The translations under genes and the position numbers were made by a program. The notes below the pieces were generated by a model that was given only the letters and a program-made list of their open reading frames with translations, was not told where the DNA came from and did no database searches. This document shows, piece by piece, positions 7,140 to 14,852 of a stretch of DNA of 35,017 nt (within the stretch, counting starts at the first letter, position 1; the number at the start of each line of letters is the position of its first letter). Origin of the DNA: an uncultured Kiritimatiellota bacterium (lineage in GTDB: Bacteria; Verrucomicrobiota; Kiritimatiellia; RFP12; UBA1067); the NCBI GenBank assembly GCA_934621385.1, contig CAKTUI010000029.1, positions 1 to 35,017 of the forward strand. The letters run 5' to 3'.

Positions 7140-8335
7140 GCAATAATACGAAGGGAATCCTTGACCTTTATAAGGATAAGTTGATGCCGACTTATGCGCC
7201 GAGCGTCGTGCTGGCGAGCGGCAAGGGCGTGACAGTGCGTGATGTGGACGGTCGGAGTTTCTACGATTTCACTTCGGGCATCGGCGTTCACAACGTGGGT
7301 TATGCGAATCCGCACGTCGTCCATGCCATTCAGAATCAGGCCGCCGCGCTGACGCATTCCTCGAATCTCTTCGCAAACGAGCCTGAGACGCGTCTTGCCG
7401 AGAAACTGGTCGACCTTTCGGGGCTGGGTGGCAAGGTGTTCTTCTGTAATTCGGGTGCGGAGGCGAACGAGGCCGCCATCAAGCTGGCCCGCAAGTGGGG
7501 CTCGGCCAACGGCGGACGCTATGAGATTGTCACGATGCGTCAGGGATTCCATGGGCGTACGCTTGCGACGGTGGCGGCGACGGCCCAGGCGTGGTGTCAG
7601 GAGGGGTATGACCCGCTCCCGGTCGGCTTTGCCTACGCGACTTATAACGATCTTGAGAGCGTGAAGGCCGCCGTCAACGAGAAGACGGTCGCCATTATGC
7701 TTGAGGCCGTGCAGGGGGAGGGCGGCGTGACGCCGGCGACCCCGGAGTTCATCGAGGGCATCCGTGCACTGTGCGACGAGAAGAACCTCCTCATGATTTG
7801 CGATGAGGTGCAGTCCGGCATGGGCCGCACGGGCACGTGGTTCGCCTGGCAGGGCTACAATGTGAAGCCCGACCTCTTCACCTGCGCAAAGGCGATCGCC
7901 GACGGCATCCCGATGGGTGCGCTCGTCTCGAATGCAAAACTGGCGGATGTCTTTACGCTGTCGGCCCACGCGTCGACATTTGGCGGCAATCCTGTGGCCG
8001 CCGCCGCCGCGTTGGCGGTGATTGGCGTCATCGAGTCCGAGAACCTGCTGGCCCGGGCGACTGAGATTGGCAACCTTCTGAAGGAGGCCCTGCTTGGCTT
8101 CGTTGACAAGTACGACAAGCTTCTGGAGGTGCGCGGCAAGGGGCTGATGCTTGGGCTTGTCGTGGAAGGCGAGGCGAAGCCGGTGGTGGACGCGTTGCGT
8201 GACCAGGGGTTGCTGGCGCTCACGGCTGGACCAAATGTGGTGCGCTTCCTCCCGCCGCTGGTGCTGGGCGAGAGCGATCTCGAAGATGCTGTCGACATGA
8301 TGTCCGACGCGTTGGACGGGGTGTTCGGGGAATAA
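7136..8335 (+). CDS. argD: Acetylornithine aminotransferase
   Basis: A 399-aa class-III PLP aminotransferase that converts N-acetylglutamate semialdehyde to N-acetylornithine, the step two after ArgB. Visible motifs are FCNSGAEANEAAIKLAR (cofactor phosphate binding), GFHGRT, the CDEVQSGMGRTG acid and Lys252 in TCAKAIADG, the Schiff-base lysine. The 4-bp overlap with argB supports the ArgD assignment over the related GabT or RocD. A terminator-like hairpin follows. Confidence 0.95.
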   Translation: MSNNTKGILDLYKDKLMPTYAPSVVLASGKGVTVRDVDGRSFYDFTSGIGVHNVGYANPHVVHAIQNQAAALTHSSNLFANEPETRLAEKLVDLSGLGGKVFFCNSGAEANEAAIKLARKWGSANGGRYEIVTMRQGFHGRTLATVAATAQAWCQEGYDPLPVGFAYATYNDLESVKAAVNEKTVAIMLEAVQGEGGVTPATPEFIEGIRALCDEKNLLMICDEVQSGMGRTGTWFAWQGYNVKPDLFTCAKAIADGIPMGALVSNAKLADVFTLSAHASTFGGNPVAAAAALAVIGVIESENLLARATEIGNLLKEALLGFVDKYDKLLEVRGKGLMLGLVVEGEAKPVVDALRDQGLLALTAGPNVVRFLPPLVLGESDLEDAVDMMSDALDGVFGE

Positions 8336-8361
8336 GTGGATTCCTCCGCTTCGTTGATTCG

Positions 8362-8396
8362 GGGATGCTGCGGGAGTCTCGCGGCATCCCTTCGCT
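8362..8396. terminator. Hairpin after argD
   Basis: An 11-bp stem pairs 8362-8372 with 8380-8390 (GGGATGC with GCATCCC, then one G-U pair and GCG/CGC) around a 7-nt loop. The T-run after it is interrupted, so it is a modest intrinsic terminator separating argBD from infC. Confidence 0.5.
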
Positions 8397-8436
8397 CTTT
8401 GTGGCTGCAAAGCCCCCGGCAATTTCTTTTCTGCAC

Positions 8437-8466
8437 TTGCACAGGAGGCGCGGAATTTGATACAAT
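8437..8466 (+). promoter_or_regulatory. Promoter of infC-psd-pssA
   Basis: TTGCAC (8437-8442), an 18-bp spacer, then TGATACAAT with the -10 hexamer at 8461-8466. Transcription is expected to start near 8473, giving a leader of about 28 nt that holds the SD GAGGTG (8491-8496). Confidence 0.65.
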
Positions 8467-8500
8467 ACAGGAATCATAAACCAAATAAAAGAGGTGGGTT

Positions 8501-9079
8501 ATCGCACAGTTCACTCGTGTAAACTTCAAGATTCGCGTGCCGCAGGTTCGCGTTCTTGATGCTCAGGGAAAAATGCTTGGCGTCATGCCGACGCGAGAAG
8601 CGCAGCGTCTTGCTGATCAACAGGGGCTCGATTTGGTGGAGATTACGCCGAATGCCGTGCCGCCTGTCTGCAAGATTATGGACTACGGCAAGTTCAAGTA
8701 CGAGGAGTCCATCCGGGCGAAGCAGGCGCGCAAGTCGCAGAAGGTGCAGAAGGTCAAGGAAATCAAGTTCCATCCCGGTACCGATACGAACGACTTCGAC
8801 TACAAGCTCAAGCAGATCCGTGGCTTCTTGGGCGAGGGGTGCAAGGTGAAGCTGACGCTCCAGTACCGTGGTCGCGAGAATGCTCACCGTGAATTGGGCG
8901 AGGATGTCATCAACCGCGTACTTGAGGCCCTGGCGAACGAGTGCTTTGTCGAGCAGGCTCCGAAGACGCTTGGTCGGGTTCTCGGTGCCCTGATTGGTCC
9001 GCCGCGCAAGAATGCGCCGAAAGTGCCGCGTCTGGCAGCCGATCAGAACCCGGGGGCCATTAAGATTTCCGTATCATGA
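8501..9079 (+). CDS. infC: Translation initiation factor IF-3 (apparent AUC start)
   Basis: Binds the 30S subunit and checks start-codon pairing. The N-domain (VNFKIRVPQVRVLD, DLVEITPNAVPPVCKIMDYG), the Lys-rich linker and the C-domain (EIKFHPGTDTNDFDYKL) are intact. Homology runs upstream of the first canonical start (GTG, 8537): the in-frame codons before it read AQFTRVNFKIR, as in other IF-3 N-termini. No ATG, GTG or TTG lies between the stop at 8486 and 8537. An ATC at 8501 sits 4 nt after the strong SD GAGGTG. I therefore place the start at AUC (192 aa), matching the known rare-start autoregulation of infC. The GTG start would give 180 aa and has no SD. Confidence 0.9.
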   Translation: MAQFTRVNFKIRVPQVRVLDAQGKMLGVMPTREAQRLADQQGLDLVEITPNAVPPVCKIMDYGKFKYEESIRAKQARKSQKVQKVKEIKFHPGTDTNDFDYKLKQIRGFLGEGCKVKLTLQYRGRENAHRELGEDVINRVLEALANECFVEQAPKTLGRVLGALIGPPRKNAPKVPRLAADQNPGAIKISVS

Positions 9080-9777
9080 GCGAGCCAAAGCCTGATTTCT
9101 CGAATAGCGCCTACCTCTTCCCCCACATCAATCGTGAGGGGATGCGGTTCGGGATGATTGCGCTTGTTTTGGCGATTCTCTTTGCCGTGGTGGCGGCGGT
9201 TGCCCTGCCGATTCTGTCGGTGTTGACGATTCCCTTCTTCCTCTTGGCGTATGGGGTCTTCCTCTTTTTTAGGGATCCGGACCGCTATCCGCCCGAGGAC
9301 GCGAAGGCGATTCTCTCGCCGGCGGACGGGCGCATCTGCCTCATCAGCGAGGAAGAACTGCCGGATGGGCTGGCTGATGGGCGTAAGCACTGGCGCGTTT
9401 CGGTTTTCATGAGTGTTTTCAATGTTCACGTGAATCGTCTGCCGACGGCTGGTACGGTCGAGCGGGTCGAGTATATCGCGGCGGGCAAGTTCTTCAACGC
9501 GTCCCTCGACAAGGCCTCGAAGGAAAACGAGCGTTGCAACTACCTCGTGAAGGCTGACAATGGTCAGGTTTATGGCGTGACGCAGATTGCCGGGCTGGTG
9601 GCGCGGCGGATTGTCCCCCAGGTCGAGGAGGGTGCGCACCTTGAGCGGGCCGAGCGTTTCGGCCTGATTCGTTTTGGATCCAGACTTGATGTTTACCTAC
9701 CGGAGGGCGTAAAGCCTGAAGTCCGCGTCGGCCAGATTATGGTCGCCGGGGAAACGGTGCTTGCGCATCTGTCATGA
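9076..9777 (+). CDS. psd: Phosphatidylserine decarboxylase proenzyme
   Basis: A 233-aa enzyme that decarboxylates phosphatidylserine to phosphatidylethanolamine. It has a hydrophobic N-terminal region (about residues 30-65, one or two membrane segments) and the family motifs SPADGRI and VFMSVFNVHVNR. The self-cleavage site FGS is at 200-202, where Ser202 would become the pyruvoyl cofactor. Its length fits the short-type Psd rather than the longer E. coli type. It overlaps infC (ATGA) and pssA (ATGA), so the two consecutive PE-synthesis steps are translationally coupled. Confidence 0.93.
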   Translation: MSEPKPDFSNSAYLFPHINREGMRFGMIALVLAILFAVVAAVALPILSVLTIPFFLLAYGVFLFFRDPDRYPPEDAKAILSPADGRICLISEEELPDGLADGRKHWRVSVFMSVFNVHVNRLPTAGTVERVEYIAAGKFFNASLDKASKENERCNYLVKADNGQVYGVTQIAGLVARRIVPQVEEGAHLERAERFGLIRFGSRLDVYLPEGVKPEVRVGQIMVAGETVLAHLS

Positions 9778-10613
9778 ATGACGAGCAACTTCAGCAGCAG
9801 ATTCCTCTTCGGGCGATTGTCCCGAACCTGATTACTTCACTGGCCGCTTGTGCGGGCATTACGTCCATTTCCCTGTCCAGTGAAGGACGCTTTATGCCGG
9901 CCCTTTGGGCTCTTCTTGTGGCCTGCCTTTGTGATGGCGTGGACGGTCGGGTGGCACGACTGCTGAAGGCGAGTTCCAAACTGGGGGCCGAACTGGATTC
10001 GCTGGCGGATTTCGTCAATTTTGGTGTCGCGCCAGCGATGTTCATGTACTATTGGATGACGGGGGGCCCCGCCCATGTGCTGGCGGATGGAACGCTCGTC
10101 TCCCCTCAGCAGATTCGCATTGTTCTTGGGTGTGCGCTCTACTACGCCATGTGTGACTGCTTCCGGTTGGCTCGTTTCAATACGATGTTGGAGCAGCCGA
10201 CGATGCCGTACTGGAAGCATTTCTTCACGGGAGTCCCCGCGCCGGGTGGTTGCTGGATGGTCCTCACGCCGGCGATTCTTTCCTTTGCGCTTGATGCGAA
10301 GGAGATTTCGATGCCGTTCGCGACATTCCTTCAGAATCCGCTTACGGGCATCTTCATGCTCCTTTTCGTCGGATCGCTGATGGCTTCGCGCCTGCCGACG
10401 ATTTCGCTGAAGGCGATTCATATTCCGCGGCGGTACTTGCTTCCCGTGATGGTCGGGTTCCTCCTGCTGATTGCCCTGCTGGTTCCGAACTTCTGGCTGG
10501 CGATGGGCATACTGGGACTCCTTTACATCCTGACCGTTCCCCTGACGGGCTGGTTGTTCCTTCGTGCCAGAGCGGCGTGGGAGCGTTCCGAACAGTCCAA
10601 AATGCGGAACTGA
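9774..10613 (+). CDS. pssA: CDP-diacylglycerol-serine O-phosphatidyltransferase
   Basis: A 279-aa integral membrane CDP-alcohol phosphatidyltransferase that makes phosphatidylserine, the substrate of the preceding Psd. The diagnostic motif starts at Asp54 (DGVDGRVAR) and continues through GAELDSLADFVNFGVAPA, the PssA form of the family signature. Several hydrophobic segments follow, the last ones around residues 195-265. It overlaps psd by ATGA. Confidence 0.94.
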   Translation: MNDEQLQQQIPLRAIVPNLITSLAACAGITSISLSSEGRFMPALWALLVACLCDGVDGRVARLLKASSKLGAELDSLADFVNFGVAPAMFMYYWMTGGPAHVLADGTLVSPQQIRIVLGCALYYAMCDCFRLARFNTMLEQPTMPYWKHFFTGVPAPGGCWMVLTPAILSFALDAKEISMPFATFLQNPLTGIFMLLFVGSLMASRLPTISLKAIHIPRRYLLPVMVGFLLLIALLVPNFWLAMGILGLLYILTVPLTGWLFLRARAAWERSEQSKMRN

Positions 10614-10629
10614 GTTGGCGGGGTGAACG

Positions 10630-11124
10630 ATGAAGAGGCTTGCGATTCTTCTGGTTCTTCTGGCTGTGGCCGTTGGGTTCTGGTTCTATACGCATTCGGA
10701 CACAGCGCGAATCAAAGGCCTCTTTCGCGACATTGAGCGGATTGCCTCGCGGGAATCGTCTGAGACGGTGATGGAGGGAGCGTTGCGAGCGCAGACCCTT
10801 GGCTCCTTTGTTCTTGACAAGTGCCGCTTCTCGATTCCAGAGTTCGCCATTTCGACGGTTTTGTCGCGGGATGATTTCGCAGGTTCCGTTTTGGCTTACC
10901 GTTCGGGAGCGCGTGTTCTGAGCGTACGCTTTAAGGATCTTGAGATTGAGTCCGATTCGGGACGGGCGACCGTGGTAGGCATCCTGGACCTAAGTGGATC
11001 GGACTTTGAGGGCGCGACGGCGGGGGCGTCTGAGGAGCGTACATTCTCGTGCGTCATAGTGGAGGACGAGGATGGAAAGTGGCGGTTCTCCCAGGTCTCG
11101 CTCAATCCCGAGCGGCGGGAATAA
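10630..11124 (+). CDS. Membrane-anchored protein of unknown function
   Basis: A 164-aa protein with an N-terminal hydrophobic segment (residues 4-20, LAILLVLLAVAVGFWFY) serving as an anchor or uncleaved signal. The periplasmic domain after it opens with a helix (RIKGLFRDIERIASRES) and continues as beta-rich sequence ending in DEDGKWRFSQVSLNPE. That ending resembles the last strands of NTF2/SnoaL-like folds, but I do not recognise the family. It follows pssA by 16 nt and precedes the repeat protein, so it is probably in the infC operon. Confidence 0.75.
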   Translation: MKRLAILLVLLAVAVGFWFYTHSDTARIKGLFRDIERIASRESSETVMEGALRAQTLGSFVLDKCRFSIPEFAISTVLSRDDFAGSVLAYRSGARVLSVRFKDLEIESDSGRATVVGILDLSGSDFEGATAGASEERTFSCVIVEDEDGKWRFSQVSLNPERRE

Positions 11125-11153
11125 TTGCGGGTTTTGAGGAAAGGAAGAAGACG

Positions 11154-11594
11154 ATGAAGAAGATGATGATTTGGGCTCTTGTTGGGTTGGCTTCCGCGGC
11201 AGTTTTTGCGCACGGCGGCCATCGTGGTCCAGGGTTCTGTCCTGGGCCGCCGCCCCCTCGGCATGGGAGCATGTGGGGACGCGGCGGTAGCAACTTCTGG
11301 CCGGGATTTGTCGGTGGTGCGGTCGCAGGGCTTGTGGCGGGGGCCGTGGCTCAGCCGACGGCGGTCGTCGTTCAGCAGCCGGTCGTGCCCGTACAGGTCG
11401 TTACGCCCCAGCCCGTCATCGTTCAGCAACCGGTCGTCGTCCAACAACCCGTGGTCGTGCAGCCCCAGCCCGTCTATCAGACGCAGAATGTCTGGGTCGA
11501 GGGGCGGTATGTCGATACGGTGAATGCGGACGGAACGACTGTCCGCACATGGCAGCCGGGCCACTACGAGTCGCGCACCGTGCGCATCCAGTGA
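11154..11594 (+). CDS. Secreted Val/Gln/Pro-repeat protein
   Basis: A 146-aa protein with signal peptide MKKMMIWALVGLASAAVFA. A Gly/Pro/His-rich stretch follows, then a Gly/Ala-rich hydrophobic segment (GFVGGAVAGLVAGAVA). A low-complexity region comes next (about residues 65-105), built from repeats such as VVVQQPVV, VIVQQPVV and VVVQPQPV. The C-terminal 40 residues (VWVEGRYVDTVNADG.. TWQPGHYE) resemble the aromatic W-x-G-x-Y motifs of small surface proteins. The ATG at 11154 is chosen for its SD (GAGGAAAGG) and signal peptide. It may be an envelope or surface component. It overlaps mnmA by GTGA. Confidence 0.8.
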   Translation: MKKMMIWALVGLASAAVFAHGGHRGPGFCPGPPPPRHGSMWGRGGSNFWPGFVGGAVAGLVAGAVAQPTAVVVQQPVVPVQVVTPQPVIVQQPVVVQQPVVVQPQPVYQTQNVWVEGRYVDTVNADGTTVRTWQPGHYESRTVRIQ

Positions 11595-12577
11595 AAGTCG
11601 TCGTCGGCATTTCGGGTGGCGTGGACTCCGCCGTCACGGCCCTTCTCCTGAAGGAGAGGGGCTTTGAAGTCATTGGCGTGACGATGTCTCTCGGTCGGTC
11701 GGGCGAATCTGCCGCGATTGCAGAGGCGCGGGCCGCCGCCGCGCATTTGGGCATTGAGTTTCGTCTCTTCGACCTCGCGGCGGAATGGAATTCGAATGTC
11801 CTTTCTTATCTGAGGGAGACTTATCTTGCAGGGAGGACGCCGAATCCGTGCGTGAGATGCAACGAGACGGTCAAGTTTGGACTTTTGCCGCGCCTGGCCT
11901 TCACGTCGTGCGGATGCGAGGCTTTTGCAACAGGACACTATGCGCGAGTGGAGGGGGGGCGACTTTTTCGTGGGGTCGACCATGCGAAGGACCAGAGCTA
12001 TTTTCTCTATCGGGTTCCGGCAGATGTTCTTGCTCGGACCATCTTTCCACTTGGCGGACTGACGAAGTCGGCTGTGCGGGCCAAGGCGCGTGAGTTTGGC
12101 TTGCCCGTTGCCGACAAGAACGATAGCCAGGATTTTTGCGGCGGGAACCCCATGGACATTGTGGGCGCGGCGGATTGTCCGGGCAATATCGTGACGGTGG
12201 ATGGTCGGGTGCTCGGGCGGCATCGTGGTTTCTGGAACTACACGGTTGGCAAGCGAAAGGGGTTGGGAATTGGCGGCGGAACGCCCTATTACGTTGTTCG
12301 CCTGAATGCCAGGCGCAACGAAGTCGTCGTGGGTTTTAGGGAACAGGCGATTGTGCATTCGTTTGAAATCGCGTCCGTTGTCCGTTTTCCAGGTGTCGCG
12401 GATGGCCCTTTGGATGTGTTCGTCAAGATTCGCAGTGCGGGAGAGCCGAAAGGGCCTGTGAGATGGAATGGCTCTCGTGTTGAATCGGTGGAAGGGTTGA
12501 TGGGTGTCGCCCCTGGACAAAGCGCGGTCTTCTATCGAGGGGACGAGATTGTCGGAGGCGGAACCATCGTCGGCTGA
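11591..12577 (+). CDS. mnmA: tRNA-specific 2-thiouridylase MnmA
   Basis: Installs the 2-thio group on wobble U34 of Glu, Gln and Lys tRNAs. The ATP pyrophosphatase loop GISGGVDSAV is at residues 6-15. Catalytic cysteines are in NPCVRCN (Cys87, Cys90) and in DSQDFCGG (Cys183). YTVGKRKGLG marks the central domain, followed by a C-terminal beta-barrel. The GTG start at 11591 overlaps the upstream stop codon (GTGA) and leaves a typical N-terminus. At 328 aa it is shorter than most MnmA (about 360), chiefly because the loop after GVTMSL is truncated. A tRNA-Glu, one natural substrate, is encoded at 18242-18316. Confidence 0.93.
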   Translation: MKVVVGISGGVDSAVTALLLKERGFEVIGVTMSLGRSGESAAIAEARAAAAHLGIEFRLFDLAAEWNSNVLSYLRETYLAGRTPNPCVRCNETVKFGLLPRLAFTSCGCEAFATGHYARVEGGRLFRGVDHAKDQSYFLYRVPADVLARTIFPLGGLTKSAVRAKAREFGLPVADKNDSQDFCGGNPMDIVGAADCPGNIVTVDGRVLGRHRGFWNYTVGKRKGLGIGGGTPYYVVRLNARRNEVVVGFREQAIVHSFEIASVVRFPGVADGPLDVFVKIRSAGEPKGPVRWNGSRVESVEGLMGVAPGQSAVFYRGDEIVGGGTIVG

Positions 12578-12750
12578 CCGTCGTGGTGACACTTGGTTGC
12601 CATTGTGTGGCGTGAGCTTTTCGGTTTTGTTGTGCAGGCACGCCAGTTGCCGCTACGCTCGGTCGCAATCGCCGCGCCTTTTCAGTACTTATGTTACGGG
12701 GGTGGTTTTGCCCCTCGTCCAGTCCTTCTTTTCGGGCGCGGACCGTCCCG

Positions 12751-12780
12751 TTTTTGCAGACCCATTAGATTTACAATGTT
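12751..12780 (+). promoter_or_regulatory. Upstream conserved element, copy 3
   Basis: A T-run and GCAGACCCATTAG are followed by ATTTACAATGTTCC. It matches the elements at 391-420 and 6181-6211 with one base fewer in the middle. TACAAT (12772-12777) is 44 bp before the TATAAT of the aconitase gene. A short CGGG/CCCG stem (12733-12736 with 12747-12750) precedes it, as in copy 2. Confidence 0.6.
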
Positions 12781-12810
12781 CCCGTGGCGTTCGTCGCCCA
12801 TTGTGCGCTT

Positions 12811-12821
12811 TATGGTATAAT
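12811..12821 (+). promoter_or_regulatory. Extended -10 promoter of the aconitase gene
   Basis: TATGGTATAAT with TATAAT at 12816-12821 and no -35 match at normal spacing. The ATG (12830) follows after 8 nt, so the mRNA is predicted to be leaderless. Confidence 0.75.
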
Positions 12822-12829
12822 ATCGGGTC

Positions 12830-14755
12830 ATGAAAACGAAGCCAATGACCGTAGTTGAGAAGATTCTTTCGAAGCATCTCGTCGAGGGGAACCCTGCGAC
12901 GGATTCCGAGCTGGGCATCCGCATTGACCAGACCCTGACGCAGGATGCGACCGGCACGATGGCCTATCTTCAGTTTGAGTCGATGGGTGTAGCCCATGTG
13001 AAGAACGACTTGGCCGTGAGTTATATCGATCACAACACCGTGCAGATTGGTTTTGAGAATGCTGATGACCATGATTTCCTCGCGTCCATTGCCAAGAAAT
13101 ACGGAATCATCTACTCCAAGGCGGGCAATGGGATTTGCCATCAGCTCCACCTTGAGCGCTTCGGTAAGCCGGGGACGACGTTGCTTGGATCCGATTCCCA
13201 CACACCGACGGGCGGCGGCATCGGGCAGATTGCCATTGGCGCGGGCGGCATTGACATCGCCGTTGCCATGGCCGGCGGGGCGTTTCACATTCCAACGCCA
13301 AAGGTCCGCGCCATCTATCTGAAGGGCAAACTGAAGCGAGGTGTGAGTGCCAAGGATGTAATCCTCAAGGTGCTGGAGAAGTTTGGTACGAAGGGGAATG
13401 TTGGTTGGATTTTCGAGTACTGTGGGCCGGGCGTTGAGACGCTGGACGTGCCCTCGCGTGCGACGATTACGAACATGGGGGCGGAACTCGGTGTGACGAC
13501 GAGCGTCTTCCCGTCTGATGACGTGACCAAGCAGTTTCTCGTGGCGCAGGGGCGCGGCAAGGACTGGACGGAAATCGTGGCGGATGCCGGTTCGGAGTAT
13601 GATGACTCCTTCACGGTTGACCTGTCGAAGTTGGAGCCGCTGGCGGCGGCCCCGCACAGTCCGGGCAACATTGTGACGGTGAAGTCGATGGCTGGTACGA
13701 AGGTGAACCAGATCATGATTGGTTCGTGTACGAACTCGTCCTATCGCGACATCCGTACGGTGGCCCAGATTCTGAAGGGCAAGCATGTGGCGGATGAGGT
13801 TGAGGTTGGCATTGCCTGTGGTTCGCGTCAGGTCGTCAATATGCTGGCGGCGGATGGGTCGCTTGCCATCCTTATCAAGGCGGGTTGCCGCATCCTTGAG
13901 AATGCCTGCGGATTCTGCATCGGGGCGCACATGAGCCCGTCGACGAATGCCGTGTCGCTTCGGACGAACAACCGTAATTTTGAAGGGCGCAGCGGAACGA
14001 AGTCCGCGAAGGTCTATCTCGTCTCGCCCGAGACGGCGGCGGCTTCGGCGCTGACGGGCGTGGTGACGGTCTGCAAGGGTACGACGGCTGTTCCTGCTCC
14101 GAAGAAGTTCCCGATTGACGACACGATGTTCCTCTATCGGGAGACGGCTGGGAAGGGCGTAAAGGGAACGAAGATTGTCCGTGGCCCGAATATTGCCACA
14201 GTGCCGAAAGGCGAGCCGCTGGCGAAGGATCTTGCGGGGATGGTCGCCATCCGCGTGGGTGACAAGATTACGACCGACCACATCATGCCTGCCGGGGCGC
14301 GTCTCAAGTTTCGCTCGAATGTGCCGGAATATGCGAAATACGTCTTTGAGCCGTGCGACAAGACATTCCACGACCGTTGCCTCGCCAATAAGGAGGCGGG
14401 TTTTGCGAATGTTATTGTCGCAGGCGAAAGCTATGGACAGGGCAGTTCGCGTGAACACGCGGCACTTTGTCCGATGTATCTTGGCGTGAAGGCAATCCTT
14501 GCGAAGTCCATCGAGCGTATTCACCGTGCCAATCTCATCAATTTCGGAATCGTTCCGTTTGTGTTTGTCGATCCAAAGGACTACGACAAGCTTGGAACGG
14601 GCGACCGACTTGAACTGAAGGGCATCCGAGAGGCTGTTGCAGGCGATGGCGTTCTGACGGTGAAGGGCCCGAAGAGTTCTTTTGAAGTGCGGACGACACT
14701 CTCGGCGCGGGAGAAGCACCTTATTCTTTCGGGCGGACTCCTTGCCTCGTTGTGA
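12830..14755 (+). CDS. Aconitate hydratase, short form
   Basis: A 641-aa Fe-S aconitase that interconverts citrate and isocitrate. GSDSHTPTGGG and the three [4Fe-4S] ligands are visible: Cys300 in GSCTNSS, and Cys360 and Cys363 in ACGFCIG. The swivelling C-terminal domain carries GESYGQGSSREHAA. At about 640 aa it is the compact type found in Clostridia and Thermotogae rather than the roughly 890-aa AcnA. 3-isopropylmalate or homoaconitate dehydratase is less likely, because those are usually two subunits or shorter. It is transcribed alone from its own promoter. Confidence 0.92.
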   Translation: MKTKPMTVVEKILSKHLVEGNPATDSELGIRIDQTLTQDATGTMAYLQFESMGVAHVKNDLAVSYIDHNTVQIGFENADDHDFLASIAKKYGIIYSKAGNGICHQLHLERFGKPGTTLLGSDSHTPTGGGIGQIAIGAGGIDIAVAMAGGAFHIPTPKVRAIYLKGKLKRGVSAKDVILKVLEKFGTKGNVGWIFEYCGPGVETLDVPSRATITNMGAELGVTTSVFPSDDVTKQFLVAQGRGKDWTEIVADAGSEYDDSFTVDLSKLEPLAAAPHSPGNIVTVKSMAGTKVNQIMIGSCTNSSYRDIRTVAQILKGKHVADEVEVGIACGSRQVVNMLAADGSLAILIKAGCRILENACGFCIGAHMSPSTNAVSLRTNNRNFEGRSGTKSAKVYLVSPETAAASALTGVVTVCKGTTAVPAPKKFPIDDTMFLYRETAGKGVKGTKIVRGPNIATVPKGEPLAKDLAGMVAIRVGDKITTDHIMPAGARLKFRSNVPEYAKYVFEPCDKTFHDRCLANKEAGFANVIVAGESYGQGSSREHAALCPMYLGVKAILAKSIERIHRANLINFGIVPFVFVDPKDYDKLGTGDRLELKGIREAVAGDGVLTVKGPKSSFEVRTTLSAREKHLILSGGLLASL

Positions 14756-14835
14756 GCTGTTCGCTTTTGCGTTGATTCGGCGGTCTTCGGTTCGTGTCCT
14801 TGGGGCTGCTGCTGCTGATACAGGATGTCCCGAAT

Positions 14836-14846
14836 TGTGGTATAAT
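14836..14846 (+). promoter_or_regulatory. Extended -10 promoter of the BamD-like/lptE operon
   Basis: TGTGGTATAAT with TATAAT at 14841-14846, then only AGGCGT before the ATG at 14853. A start about 7 nt after the -10 falls on the A of the ATG, so the transcript should be leaderless. The AGGCG is too close to the start codon to act as an SD. Confidence 0.78.
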
Positions 14847-14852
14847 AGGCGT

